A stretch of 64,000 nucleotides of DNA, from the NCBI RefSeq assembly GCF_001465345.1, contig NZ_CP013655.1, forward strand, positions 2,799,235 through 2,863,234, in the 5' to 3' direction. Shown piece by piece: positions 54,290 through 63,439 of this stretch (position 1 is the stretch's first letter; every line of letters starts with the position of its first letter). This stretch comes from Enterococcus rotai. GTDB taxonomy: Bacteria; Bacillota; Bacilli; Lactobacillales; Enterococcaceae. Below the pieces are notes generated by a model. That model saw only the letters and a program-made list of their open reading frames with translations. It did not search any database and was not told the origin of the DNA. The position numbers were made by a program, and so were the translations under genes.

Positions 54290-56107
54290 ATGAAAAAATT
54301 TAAAGACATGATCAATAAATATAATCTAACAACAACTAAAAATCGAAAACGAGTAGGGATTATTGTTTTAATCTTGACAATCCTGCTTTTTTTACTGTTT
54401 ACGTTTCGGTTTTCTTATATTCTGATTACTGGAAAAGTTGCTGGGACGAATCTTTCTGAAAAAACAAAGGAACTCTATGAAGTTCATGAGACACTCGAAG
54501 CAAAGCGTGGGTCGATTTTTGATAAGGATGGCAATGTGCTCGTTGAGGATTCCAGTGCCTTTTCACTTTATGCCATTTTGGATAAAAATTATACTGATTT
54601 AGAAGGCAAAAAATTATATGTTCAAGAAAAAGATTGGTCAGCGATTGCGGACATTTTTGAGAAGTATGTAAAAATCGATAAAAGCATAACATTAAAGCAA
54701 TTAAAACCTAGCGTAAATGAAGAAGGCGAACCTGTTACGACCGTTGAGTTCGGGACTAATGGCAAAAATCTAGATTTTGAAACAAAAAGAATGATTCAAG
54801 AAGAGTTAGATAGACAAAAGATTTCAGGTATTTATTTTAGAGAAGAGAAAAAACGTGCATACCAAGTGGGAAATTTTGCTTCCTATTTTATTGGCTATGC
54901 GCAAGAAGATGATAAGGGCAATGAGCAAGGCGTTATGGGGATTGAAGAAGCATATAATGATAAGTTGTCAGGTCAAAATGGTTCTAGGAGCTATGAAAAA
55001 AACTCTGCATTAGGCGATGTCAAGCCTGGCAGTGTAAAAGAGAAAAAGCGTGTTAATGGAAGTGATGTTTACACAACATTAGATAGTAATCTGCAGTTTT
55101 ATCTGGAAGAATTACTAGATGAAGCTGCTCAAAAATATCAACCTGAACACATTACTGCAACTTTAATGGACGCTAAAACAGGAAATATTTTAGCAACATC
55201 TCAACGACCAACATTTGCACTAGATACTAAAAAAGGATTAGATGATCCTAATACTGCTCGATGGAGTAATATTTTAGTCGAAGATATCTATGAACCAGGT
55301 TCAACAATGAAAAGTATGATGGTAGCCGCTGCTTTGGAAGAAAATAAATTTAATGAAAATGAGCAATTCGTCTCAGGAAGTATCAAAGTGGATGATACAA
55401 AGATCAGTGATTGGAATAATGGTGTTGGTGAGGGGAATATGACCTTTAGACAAGGGTTGGCGTGGTCCAGTAATGTAGGAATGGTAAACCTTCAAGAACG
55501 AATGCCTGATCTATGGCAAGAATACCTTAAAAAATTTGGATTTGGGCAAACCACTAACTTTGGATTAGCTGGTGAAGCTATGGGAGAAATTCAAAATAAG
55601 ACTACGGTAGATAGAGCCATGACATCCTATGGTCAAGGGATTTCTGTCACCAATTTACAGATGTTACAAGCTTATACTGCTATAGCGAATGATGGAAAAA
55701 TGCTGAAACCTAATATTATCAGTAAAATTGTGTCAGAAAATGGCAAAGAAACAATGATCGAACCTGAAATTGTAGGCACACCAATTTCTAGTGAAACGGC
55801 TAGGAAGGTCTTAGACTATATGAAAGATGTTACAGTAGATCCTAAATATGGTATGGGAAAAGAGTATGCTATTGAAGGGTTGAATGTTTCGGCTAAAACA
55901 GGAACCGCAGAATTTTTTGAAAATGGTGCGTATCAAAAGCAAGAATATTTGCATTCTGTAGTGACAATCACACCAACTGAAAATCCTAAATATATTTTTT
56001 ATATGACTCTGAAACGCCCTGTATTAGATGGCGTTTCAGCAAATAAGATCATTTCTGACGTATCCAATAAATTAGTAGAACGGGCAATGGTTGCTCGCGA
56101 TGAATAA
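54290..56107 (+). CDS. Class B penicillin-binding protein (FtsI/PBP2-type transpeptidase)
   Basis: The 605-residue protein has one membrane anchor (residues 22-45), a PBP dimerisation/pedestal region with KRGSIFDKDGNVLVEDSSAFSLYA, and a transpeptidase domain. Active-site motifs are S-x-x-K in PGSTMKSMM (about residue 338), S-x-N in WSSNVGMVN (about 393) and K-T-G in SAKTGTAEFF (about 534). There are no PASTA repeats, so it differs from the PBP2x-like FtsI of the division cluster. It stands alone between terminators. Possibly an accessory cross-linking enzyme; effect on beta-lactam tolerance unknown. Confidence 0.9.
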   Translation: MKKFKDMINKYNLTTTKNRKRVGIIVLILTILLFLLFTFRFSYILITGKVAGTNLSEKTKELYEVHETLEAKRGSIFDKDGNVLVEDSSAFSLYAILDKNYTDLEGKKLYVQEKDWSAIADIFEKYVKIDKSITLKQLKPSVNEEGEPVTTVEFGTNGKNLDFETKRMIQEELDRQKISGIYFREEKKRAYQVGNFASYFIGYAQEDDKGNEQGVMGIEEAYNDKLSGQNGSRSYEKNSALGDVKPGSVKEKKRVNGSDVYTTLDSNLQFYLEELLDEAAQKYQPEHITATLMDAKTGNILATSQRPTFALDTKKGLDDPNTARWSNILVEDIYEPGSTMKSMMVAAALEENKFNENEQFVSGSIKVDDTKISDWNNGVGEGNMTFRQGLAWSSNVGMVNLQERMPDLWQEYLKKFGFGQTTNFGLAGEAMGEIQNKTTVDRAMTSYGQGISVTNLQMLQAYTAIANDGKMLKPNIISKIVSENGKETMIEPEIVGTPISSETARKVLDYMKDVTVDPKYGMGKEYAIEGLNVSAKTGTAEFFENGAYQKQEYLHSVVTITPTENPKYIFYMTLKRPVLDGVSANKIISDVSNKLVERAMVARDE

Positions 56108-56119
56108 AATAGTTCCTTC

Positions 56120-56180
56120 AAAATAAGAGGGCATGTACAAAAATTGTATTTTAAATTTTTGTACATGCCCTCTTATTTTT
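56120..56180. terminator. Bidirectional terminator between pbp and rqcH
   Basis: A perfect 24-bp stem (starting AAAATAAGAGGGCATG) with a 12-base loop serves both converging genes. Confidence 0.9.
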
Positions 56181-56186
56181 TCAAAG

Positions 56187-57896
56187 CTAGATGTTTTTAT
56201 TTCGATCTTTTAATGTTTCTATTAAATTTTCATCAGGTGTAACATAGATTGTTTTTTGATTTTCGTATATAACATAACCTGGTTTTGCACCATTTGGTTT
56301 ATGAACGTGTTTAACTTGGACATAGTCTACAGGAACTTGAGCCGATAGGCGGTATTTAGAATAATAAGCAGCAAGATTTGCCGCTTCTATCAATGTTTCC
56401 TCTGATGGATCTGTGTCTTTAATGATAACATGAGAACCTGGAATATCTTTTGCGTGCAGCCAAATATCTGTTTTTTTAGCTGTTTTTAGCGTAAGCTGAT
56501 CATTTTGGAGGTTGTTACGGCCAACAAGGATCAGGTTGCCATCGCTTGAATAAAATTCTTCTGGTTTACTTTTCTTTGGCTGTTTTTGTTTTTTTGCACC
56601 GCGTTTTTTTACATATCCTTGTTCAATCAATTCTTCTCGAATCATCTCGATATCCATCGGACCTGCAATTTCCAGTTGTGATAGGACGGACTCTAAATAG
56701 CTGATCTCTTGTGTTGCTTGCTCGATTTGTCCATGAACGACTTTCACTGCATTTTTAAGTTTTTGATATTTTTGGAAATATTTTTGAGCATTTTGGTTCG
56801 GCGTGAGTGCTGGATTTAACTTGATCTTTAATAAATGATCTTCTTCATAGTAATTCGGTAATTCAACTGATTCAGCCCCTTTTGGTACTTGAGTCATAAA
56901 GGTTGTTAAGAGTTCGCCATCTCGGCGATAATTCTCAGCATGTTCTGTGTCGGCTAATGTTTGCTGAAGTTTTACGACTTTACTTTGATTCCGCTTTAGC
57001 TCATTTTCGATTTTATGGATTAATTCGCCGCCTTGTTGCTTGACCCGATCTTTTTCGGCTTTGCCACCATAAAAGACATCAAGCAATTCACTTAATGTGT
57101 CGAAACGTTCTTGTTTTCCATTTAAAGATAGAAATGGAAGTGGGGTAAAGAATTCTTTTTTCTCCGTTATCGTTAAAGTTGGAGCAGTATCTGATACAAG
57201 TGAAGACCAAAACGACTGCCATACTAGCATTTTTTCATTGGGCCGTTCATTTAAACGAAAAGCTAACTCATCAGCTGTATCTTTACCTAAGCCTTGAAAT
57301 TGACTTTGTAAATACTTTCCATTAAGCTCACTTGTTGTTGAAAGTAGCTCAAAAACTTTTTCCTTTGTTGCTAAAAATGGGTTTTGTTGGTTTTGTTTAG
57401 GTGGATCAATGTATTCAACACCTGGAAGTAAAGAGCGGTAGCTGTTTTGAGAACTACCAATATGTTTGATCGCATCCAAAATCTTCCCGTTTTCTTTGTT
57501 CATTAAGACAATTGTGCTGTGTCTGCCCATTAATTCAACTATTAATACAATATTTTGCAAGTCGCCTAATTCATCTCTTTTGCTAAACGTAAAGTGAATC
57601 ACGCGATCATTATCGATCTGATGAATCTCTTCTAAAATAGCACCTTCTAAAAATTTGCGAAGCATCATGACAAAATTTGGTGGTGTATCAGGATTAGCAT
57701 AAGCGATTTCAGTCAGCTGAACACGAGCATAACTAGGGTGCGCTGATAAAAGTAATTTATGATTTTTTCCTTTGGTACGGATAACGAGAACAATTTCATT
57801 TTCATAAGGCTGGTGAATTTTTGAAATTCGACCTGTAACTAATGCCTCAGATAATTCCGAGACGATTCCATGAGTAAATACGCCATCAAATGACAT
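56187..57896 (-). CDS. rqcH: Rqc2 homologue RqcH (NFACT/FpbA-type)
   Basis: RqcH binds obstructed 50S subunits and adds alanine tails for ribosome quality control; homologues were first described as fibronectin-binding proteins. The 569-residue product has the NFACT-N start MSFDGVFTHGIVSELSEALVTGRISKIHQPYENEIVL, the DR/EH-type RKFLEGAILEEIHQIDNDRVI, coiled coils in the middle, and the C-terminal NFACT-R domain (SSDGNLILVGRNNLQNDQLTLKTAKKTDIWLHAKDIPGSHVII). ATG 57896 is preferred over 57902 because GAGGG lies 6 nt upstream of it. Confidence 0.92.
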   Translation of the reverse strand: MSFDGVFTHGIVSELSEALVTGRISKIHQPYENEIVLVIRTKGKNHKLLLSAHPSYARVQLTEIAYANPDTPPNFVMMLRKFLEGAILEEIHQIDNDRVIHFTFSKRDELGDLQNIVLIVELMGRHSTIVLMNKENGKILDAIKHIGSSQNSYRSLLPGVEYIDPPKQNQQNPFLATKEKVFELLSTTSELNGKYLQSQFQGLGKDTADELAFRLNERPNEKMLVWQSFWSSLVSDTAPTLTITEKKEFFTPLPFLSLNGKQERFDTLSELLDVFYGGKAEKDRVKQQGGELIHKIENELKRNQSKVVKLQQTLADTEHAENYRRDGELLTTFMTQVPKGAESVELPNYYEEDHLLKIKLNPALTPNQNAQKYFQKYQKLKNAVKVVHGQIEQATQEISYLESVLSQLEIAGPMDIEMIREELIEQGYVKKRGAKKQKQPKKSKPEEFYSSDGNLILVGRNNLQNDQLTLKTAKKTDIWLHAKDIPGSHVIIKDTDPSEETLIEAANLAAYYSKYRLSAQVPVDYVQVKHVHKPNGAKPGYVIYENQKTIYVTPDENLIETLKDRNKNI

Positions 57897-58075
57897 AAAC
57901 ATCCCTCAATTCTATATACATAATAGTACTATTATAACGGAGTTCTTTTTAATTATAAAGGAAGTGGAAAATAAAAGTTCGAGAATGAGAGATTGTTTCA
58001 TCTGATTTGTAAATGACTGCGCTTTCTTGTTTTTTCTAGTATAATAAAAGAGGGAAACATTATAGGGGGGATATT

Positions 58076-59020
58076 ATGGTAAAAAGATTGATCAGTGCAA
58101 GTTACAGTGAAGTCGCAAAAATGACAGCAGAGGAATTGAAACAGTCAATCAAAGCGAGTGAAGGGCGCACAATTCTTTCTGAAAACGTCGTCGTTGCATC
58201 ACCACAAGCAGGGGATATTAGTAATGCAGAGGTTGCAGCGGCATTTGGAGCAGATTTGATTTTATTGAATGCCTTTGATTGCTTTAATCCAATCGTACAA
58301 GGAATTCCAGGTATGTCCTTAGAAGAAGTTATGGGGTACTGGCAAAATCCAGAAACAAACAAAATCAATCCAATTCCGATTTTAAAAGAATTAGTTGGAC
58401 GACCGATTGGAGTAAATTTAGAACCTGTTGATGATTCATCAGCTATGTTTAGTGAAAAACTAACGATCAGTAATGGTCGCACAAGTTCAAAGGAAACGAT
58501 TCAAAAAGCTGAAAAAATGGGTATCGATTTTATTTGTTTGACTGGTAACCCGGGAACTGGTGTAACAAATGCTGAGATTGCTAAAGCAGTTAAGGTGGCA
58601 AAAGAGAATTTTTCAGGTCTGGTGATTGCAGGCAAAATGCATAGTGCCGGATCGGACGAACCGGTTGTTTCGACAGAAGCAGTTGAAGCTTATGCAAAAG
58701 CTGGAGCAGATATTCTATTATTACCAGCGGTTGGAACGATTCAAGGATTTGCAGAAGAAGAGATGAAAGCAGCGGTTGCTATTGCTAAAAAATATGATTT
58801 ACTAACAATGTCAGCAATTGGAACGAGTCAAGAGAGTGCTGATAAAGAGACGATTCGCCAAATTGCCTTAACCAATAAAATCTGTGGAGTAGATATACAA
58901 CATATTGGGGATGCAGGCTATGGTGGTCTTGCACCAGTAGAAAATATTTATGAAATGTCTGTAACGATTCGTGGTATGCGTCATACGATCAATCGGATGG
59001 CTCGCTCGGTCAATAGATAA
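58076..59020 (+). CDS. TIM-barrel-like conserved protein (DUF7916-type), function unknown
   Basis: The 314-residue protein has barrel-like strands and phosphate-loop-like segments (ADLILLNAFDCFNPIVQGIPG, GIDFICLTGNPGTGVTNAEIA, LVIAGKMHSAGSDEPV, ADILLLPAVGTIQGF, AIGTSQESADKETIRQ). It resembles proteins sometimes labelled haloacid dehalogenase or phosphonomutase-like in Lactobacillales, but I see no HAD motif. ATG follows TAGGGGGGATATT. It stands alone. No function is proposed. Confidence 0.7.
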   Translation: MVKRLISASYSEVAKMTAEELKQSIKASEGRTILSENVVVASPQAGDISNAEVAAAFGADLILLNAFDCFNPIVQGIPGMSLEEVMGYWQNPETNKINPIPILKELVGRPIGVNLEPVDDSSAMFSEKLTISNGRTSSKETIQKAEKMGIDFICLTGNPGTGVTNAEIAKAVKVAKENFSGLVIAGKMHSAGSDEPVVSTEAVEAYAKAGADILLLPAVGTIQGFAEEEMKAAVAIAKKYDLLTMSAIGTSQESADKETIRQIALTNKICGVDIQHIGDAGYGGLAPVENIYEMSVTIRGMRHTINRMARSVNR

Positions 59021-59029
59021 AATGAAAAG

Positions 59030-59071
59030 AGGGTGTGAAACAAAAGTAAAAAAACTTTTGTTTCACACCCT
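59030..59071. terminator. Hairpin after the TIM-barrel-like gene
   Basis: A perfect 18-bp stem (AGGGTGTGAAACAAAAGT with its complement) around six A; no T-run follows. The 130 bp between it and the next gene hold no ORF. Confidence 0.65.
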
Positions 59072-59203
59072 AAATACAAATAAACGGCGGGAGCAAACGG
59101 TCCTCCATACTTCGAGGTGCGGAGTGAAACGAGAACTGTAGATGCTGAAGCAACCATTAGGCTTCTTATTTTTCGAGGTAAACACTTCTCACTAGCCTTT
59201 TTA

Positions 59204-60325
59204 TTATGCGTCTTGCCAAACTTGTTTTGCGGTCTCGACGACTAATCTTACTTTCGCCCATTGTTCATCTTCTGTTAGATGATTGCCTTCTTCTGTAGAA
59301 GCAAAACCACATTGAGGTGAAAGACAGAGATTTTCTAATGGGATATAAGCTGACGCTTCATTGATTCGTTTACTTAAACTTTCTTTTGATTCTAGTTCAG
59401 GAAATTTAGAAGTAACGAGTCCTAACACTACTTTTTTTGCGGGATCATTTTTATAGATTTGTGCCAACGGCTCAAATCCACCCGAACGATTATCGTCATA
59501 TTCTAAGAAATAACCATCAATCGTCAACTGCGCTAAATACGGCGCAACATGATCATAGGGACCAGCAATTGCCCAGTCTGATTTATAATTACCGCGACAA
59601 ACATGCATCGTAATTGTGAGATCTTTTGGTAAGTCTTGGAGCAACTGATTGACGACTGCAACACCTGCAACACATTGTTGCTGCCAGTGTTTGATTTCAT
59701 CGTCAGTCTTAGCATTTTCAATAAAGCCGGTATACATGCCCCAAGAAGTATCATCTAACTGTAGGTAACGACAACCTAAATCATAGAACTTTAAAATCGT
59801 TTGGTGATAGGCTTTGGCTAAATCATCAATAAAAACATTTTCATCTGTATAACTTGCATAGGTGAATGTATCACTTTTACGATTAAAAAGTAATGTCGGT
59901 GAAGGAATTGTAGCCTTAGCAAGAATTCCTTCTGGTGTATGTTCATTTAAAAAGGTAAAAGCTTCAAAAAAAGGATGTTCTGGGTTAAATGTTACTTTAT
60001 CTGTAATTTGGTAAGAGGCAGCTCTTGTTTCTACTTGGTTAAATTGATACCCATGTTCAGGTGTAGTTTGTTCAACACCATTTAACCCCCATAGAAAATC
60101 TAAATGCCACCAACTACGACGGAATTCTCCATCTGTAACAGCTTTTAAACCATTTTTAACTTGTTGATCGATCAACTCAATAATGGCTTGATCTTCGATA
60201 GCTTTTAATTCTTGTGCAGAAATTGTCTGATTTGAAAAATTTTCGCGAGCCTTTTTTAAGGCATCAGGGCGTAAAAAACTGCCGACCTGATCGAAACGAA
60301 AGGGGATTTCTTTAATAGTTGTCAT
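59204..60325 (-). CDS. MetE C-terminal-like methyltransferase (YxjG/YxjH family), copy 2
   Basis: The 373-residue protein matches the B12-independent methionine synthase catalytic barrel alone: VGSFLRPDALKKAR, AVTDGEFRRSWWHLDF, YLQLDDTSWGMY, the zinc-ligand region TMHVCRGNYKS with His and Cys, and CLSPQCGFASTEEGN with Cys. It lacks the folate-binding N-terminal half. ATG 60325 follows AAAGGAGGCAACACG. It is downstream of a close paralogue in the same T-box-led transcript. The methyl donor is unknown. Confidence 0.9.
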   Translation of the reverse strand: MTTIKEIPFRFDQVGSFLRPDALKKARENFSNQTISAQELKAIEDQAIIELIDQQVKNGLKAVTDGEFRRSWWHLDFLWGLNGVEQTTPEHGYQFNQVETRAASYQITDKVTFNPEHPFFEAFTFLNEHTPEGILAKATIPSPTLLFNRKSDTFTYASYTDENVFIDDLAKAYHQTILKFYDLGCRYLQLDDTSWGMYTGFIENAKTDDEIKHWQQQCVAGVAVVNQLLQDLPKDLTITMHVCRGNYKSDWAIAGPYDHVAPYLAQLTIDGYFLEYDDNRSGGFEPLAQIYKNDPAKKVVLGLVTSKFPELESKESLSKRINEASAYIPLENLCLSPQCGFASTEEGNHLTEDEQWAKVRLVVETAKQVWQDA

Positions 60326-60344
60326 CGTGTTGCCTCCTTTTATT

Positions 60345-61463
60345 TTATGCATCTTGCCAAATGGTTTCAGCAATATTTTTAACAAGTTCGATTTTTTTCC
60401 ATTGATCTTCTTCAGTTAAATGGTTTCCTTCGTGCGTAGAAGCAAAGCCACATTGTGGCGATAGGCAAATTTGATCTAGCGGCACATATTTACTAGCTTC
60501 GTTGATTCGTTCACCGATTGTAGTAGGGTCTTCCAACTCGCCATTTTTTGTTGTGATCAAGCCTAAAACGATTCGTTGCTCTTTTAGTTCTTTAAGCGGT
60601 TCAAAACCGCCCGAACGTTCATCGTCGTATTCTAAGAAAAAGCCATCAAAAGCTTTAATAGAAAAAAGGTTTTTTGCAATTTTTTCGTAAGAACCGTTAT
60701 AAAGCCAATGAGATTGGAAATTTCCTTTACAAAAATGGAAAGTGACCGCAAGATCTGCTGGTTTATTCGCTAAGGATTTCTCAGTGACTTCTTGGAAATC
60801 ATTTAGTAGCTGATCCGCATCCAAGCCATTCTTTTTAATTAGATCCCGGAACCGTTCGTCAAACAATCCGCCCCAACTGGTGTCGTCTAATTGCAAGTAG
60901 CGACAGCCAGCATCATAAAAGGCTTGGATTGCCTCTTGATAAGTCTTGATCAAATCTTGTTTGAACGTTTCTAAAGAAGTATAGATAGGGTTCTCGTTAT
61001 ATTGTTTTGATAAAATCAGAGAATCTAGGAAAATCATGTTAGGCCCAGGAATTGTTTGTTTAGCTAATGCTGGCGCTGCATGTTTTTGTGTAAAGCGGAA
61101 ATGGTCAAGAAAAGGATGAGTGGGTGAAAAAGACAATGGTCCACTAACATATGTTCCTTGAGCATCAGTTGTTATGCCAAAAGCCGTGGTTTGAAAATCA
61201 TAAACAGTAATCCCATTTAAACCTGCAATAAAATCTAAATGCCACCAACGTCGCCGGAATTCACCATCCGTTACAGCATGAAGTCCGACTGCTTTTTGTT
61301 TTTCAATCAACTCGATAATGGTTTGATCTTCTACTTCAATTAAAGCATCTTTGGAAATCGAACCATCAGCAAATGCAGCTCGTGCATTCTTTAAGGATTC
61401 AGGTCGCAGAAAGCTTCCAACGATATCGTAGCGATAAGGGATTTTTTGGTTGTTATTAGACAT
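60345..61463 (-). CDS. MetE C-terminal-like methyltransferase (YxjG/YxjH family), copy 1
   Basis: The 372-residue paralogue shares the full motif set with its neighbour: VGSFLRPESLKNAR, AVTDGEFRRRWWHLDF, YLQLDDTSWGGLF, TFHFCKGNFQS and CLSPQCGFASTHEGN. This indicates tandem duplication of one gene, and divergence through much of the length shows the event is not recent. GGAGG precedes ATG 61463. First gene after the T-box. Confidence 0.9.
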   Translation of the reverse strand: MSNNNQKIPYRYDIVGSFLRPESLKNARAAFADGSISKDALIEVEDQTIIELIEKQKAVGLHAVTDGEFRRRWWHLDFIAGLNGITVYDFQTTAFGITTDAQGTYVSGPLSFSPTHPFLDHFRFTQKHAAPALAKQTIPGPNMIFLDSLILSKQYNENPIYTSLETFKQDLIKTYQEAIQAFYDAGCRYLQLDDTSWGGLFDERFRDLIKKNGLDADQLLNDFQEVTEKSLANKPADLAVTFHFCKGNFQSHWLYNGSYEKIAKNLFSIKAFDGFFLEYDDERSGGFEPLKELKEQRIVLGLITTKNGELEDPTTIGERINEASKYVPLDQICLSPQCGFASTHEGNHLTEEDQWKKIELVKNIAETIWQDA

Positions 61464-61502
61464 AATTGTTCCTCCATTTTTTAGTCAGATTTAATAAAAA
61501 AG

Positions 61503-61792
61503 TACAAAAAAAGCCCAATACTTTTTTGCAAAAGTAAAGGACGACTGAGCGTGTTACCACCTTTAATTCAAAAATCTCTTACAAGATTTTCCTCTGTAGG
61601 TACAGATCATGCATCTATACCTTGACGCTGTAATGGGCGTTCCCAATATTGGCTGTGCAGTGTTGACCAATATTCACTAAAAGACCATCTTCCTATTTTT
61701 TCAAATTATCTCTTTTCAGCTACCGAGACTCTCTCATCAATTTTCTAAAAACAGTACTCTTCTTTTCATCGTTTTTTAATTTATTCATCATT
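61503..61792 (-). promoter_or_regulatory. T-box riboswitch, probably Met-specific
   Basis: On the minus strand the leader has the AGTA element near 61757, a stem I closed by AAAAGA/TCTTTT, the T-box sequence AAGGTGGTAACACG (61563-61550) and a terminator hairpin TACTTTT/AAAAGTA with T-run at about 61540-61505. The codon just 5' of the closing strand of stem I is ATG (61688-61686), which would read uncharged tRNA-Met. That fits control of methionine-synthase-like genes. Confidence 0.85.
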
Positions 61793-61798
61793 AATGAA

Positions 61799-61827
61799 AG
61801 TATAGGCTAGAGAATAATGTTTGTCAA
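61799..61827 (-). promoter_or_regulatory. Promoter of the T-box/MetE-like operon
   Basis: On the minus strand TTGACA (61827-61822), 17-bp spacer and TATACT (61804-61799), an almost consensus sigma-A promoter. Confidence 0.8.
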
Positions 61828-61994
61828 CAACGGATTCTTGTTTTTTATAATTCTTGTTTTTTTGATATTTATATAAATTTATAATGAAAATATTGATCTG
61901 TTTTATTAAATAGTTTAGAGTCTTTATTTGTTATACTAGGCAAAGGAATAAACTACTAGTATAATAAAAGCATAAGTTGTAGAGGAGAGAACAC

Positions 61995-62531
61995 ATGAAG
62001 AAAAATTTTATTGATGTTAAAGATGATTTTATTGCTCTCATAAATAGACAAAAAAAATTAGCTGCAATCATTTTAGCTGTAATCATTTTAGCAATTATAA
62101 GTTTAGTTGTAGCAGTTCCAAGAATGCAGGCTCATATTCGCGCATCAGAAATTAAATCCCTTGTTAGTGAAGATAAGCTAGCGAAAAAAGCCAGCTATTT
62201 AGATAGTCAAACAGCTGATCAGGATATCAGTGATAAAACGGCGATGACGGTTTTGTTTTCAACACCAAGCGGAAAGACCTATACTCAAATCATTGATGTC
62301 TTGAAGGACAGTAAACAAATGAAAGATTTCAATCATAGTATCTATATTTATCCAATCGTTTATGATGCAGAGAAAATCGAAAAAAAATATAATATTAAAA
62401 AAGATGACGTAACAATTATTTTCTTTGAAAACGGCAAGGAAAAAAATAGAATTCCAGTTGATAAAAATCTAGACATCAAAACAATGCTTATTCCGTCTTT
62501 AAATCAGTTGCCATTATCTAGTGTTGGATAA
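61995..62531 (+). CDS. Small membrane-anchored thioredoxin-fold-like protein with premature stop
   Basis: The 178-residue protein has a membrane helix (residues 20-43) and an extracytoplasmic part whose TAMTVLFSTPSGKTYTQIIDVL, YIYPIVYDAEKIEKKYNI and VTIIFFENGKEKNRIPVD resemble a thioredoxin fold without the CxxC pair. AGAGGAGAG precedes the ATG. After TAA 62529 the same frame stays open for 40 codons to 62652, giving a Pro/Thr/Ser/Gln-rich tail (SVQPPATATKTSNSETPATT) as expected for a cell-wall-spanning end. A single-base change seems to have created the stop. Confidence 0.65.
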   Translation: MKKNFIDVKDDFIALINRQKKLAAIILAVIILAIISLVVAVPRMQAHIRASEIKSLVSEDKLAKKASYLDSQTADQDISDKTAMTVLFSTPSGKTYTQIIDVLKDSKQMKDFNHSIYIYPIVYDAEKIEKKYNIKKDDVTIIFFENGKEKNRIPVDKNLDIKTMLIPSLNQLPLSSVG

Positions 62532-62681
62532 AGTGTTCAACCACCAGCAACAGCAACAAAGACGTCAAATTCTGAAACCCCAGCAACAACTCAAGCAACC
62601 ATAGACGAGCAAGGTGTTGGTCAATCTTCAGAAGCCGATTCAGTAGCGCAATAACTCAAATAGTAGAAAGAAGGACTTGAT

Positions 62682-62780
62682 ATGAAAGAATTAATTCTAT
62701 TCATTTTAGTGGGACTTTTTATAGTAACACCTAGATTACAGCGTGTACCTGTAAGACGTGATCAACGTGACAACTTTTAA
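62682..62780 (+). CDS. 32-residue single-pass membrane peptide
   Basis: ATG 62682 follows GAAGGACTTGAT and encodes a peptide with a hydrophobic helix (residues 3-17, LILFILVGLFIVTP) and a basic tail (RLQRVPVRRDQRDNF). It lies 28 bp after the extended frame of the preceding gene. Size, charge and ribosome site suggest a real small protein; no family recognised. Confidence 0.5.
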   Translation: MKELILFILVGLFIVTPRLQRVPVRRDQRDNF

Positions 62781-63354
62781 GTGGCGGACTTTGGCGACTG
62801 ATTTATTACGAAAGAGGACTCAGCCTAAAAATGAGTCCTCTTTCAAACATAATCAATCAAAAAAAGTGCAAGTAAACAAAGAGATTCGCTTGATCCCTTT
62901 TGATCAGTTTCGCCAGGAGTCTTTAAAATGGTATCAAGATCCTGAAAGTATGTACAATATAGTTGGATCAAAAATTGCCTATACAAAAAAACAAATTCAA
63001 CAAATGTATGAATGGCAAAATGAACATGGCTTACTCTATTATATAGAATACAATAATGGGGAGCACCTGCAAATAATAGGGGATGTTTGGTTAGCACATG
63101 ATGACTATGCGATCGTGATCGATCAAGCCTTTCGCAATCGTCATATTGGCCGAAGGGTTACGAAATACTTTATTTATAAAGCAAAAAAACTGGGGAGAAA
63201 CTATATTACTGTGAGTGAAATCTTTAATTGGAATAAAGCCTCTCAGAAAATGTTTACTAGTCTAAACTTTTATCCTTTTAAAGAAAATAAAGATAGTTGG
63301 AGTTATCGTAGACGACTAAAAACAGACACGATAGAAAAAGAGATTTCAAAATAA
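62758..63354 (+). CDS. GNAT-family N-acetyltransferase
   Basis: The GNAT core is clear from about residue 40: IRLIPFDQFRQESLKWYQDPES, IIGDVWLAHDDYAIVI, the acetyl-CoA loop QAFRNRHIGRRVTKYFIYKAKKLG and the SEIFNWNKASQKMFTSLNFYPF motif B. The open frame starts at GTG 62758, inside the 32-residue peptide gene, and passes through a perfect hairpin at 62810-62843. The true start may be later, at GTG 62866, just before the conserved core; no good ribosome site decides it. Confidence 0.78.
   Translation: MINVTTFKWRTLATDLLRKRTQPKNESSFKHNQSKKVQVNKEIRLIPFDQFRQESLKWYQDPESMYNIVGSKIAYTKKQIQQMYEWQNEHGLLYYIEYNNGEHLQIIGDVWLAHDDYAIVIDQAFRNRHIGRRVTKYFIYKAKKLGRNYITVSEIFNWNKASQKMFTSLNFYPFKENKDSWSYRRRLKTDTIEKEISK
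62809..62843 (+). terminator. Hairpin after the 32-residue peptide gene
   Basis: GAAAGAGGACTC pairs exactly with GAGTCCTCTTTC around AGCCTAAAAAT. It lies inside the longest reading of the acetyltransferase frame, so it may be an attenuating terminator. Confidence 0.55.
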
Positions 63355-63378
63355 TCGTTCTTTTAAACATTTTTAGAC

Positions 63379-63408
63379 TTGACGAACAAATTCTTTATAG
63401 TGTAAACT
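63379..63408 (+). promoter_or_regulatory. Promoter of the attenuator leader
   Basis: TTGACG (63379-63384), 18-bp spacer and TAAACT (63403-63408) lie 31 bp before the leader-peptide start. Confidence 0.65.
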
Positions 63409-63439
63409 GACTTTATTACAAAACTATAGGAGTGATTAC

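Noticed and set aside
59072..59203. Possible small RNA or remnant between the hairpin and the MetE-like gene
   Set aside because: A GC-richer stretch with short self-complementary pieces, but no promoter, ORF or stable fold I could define.
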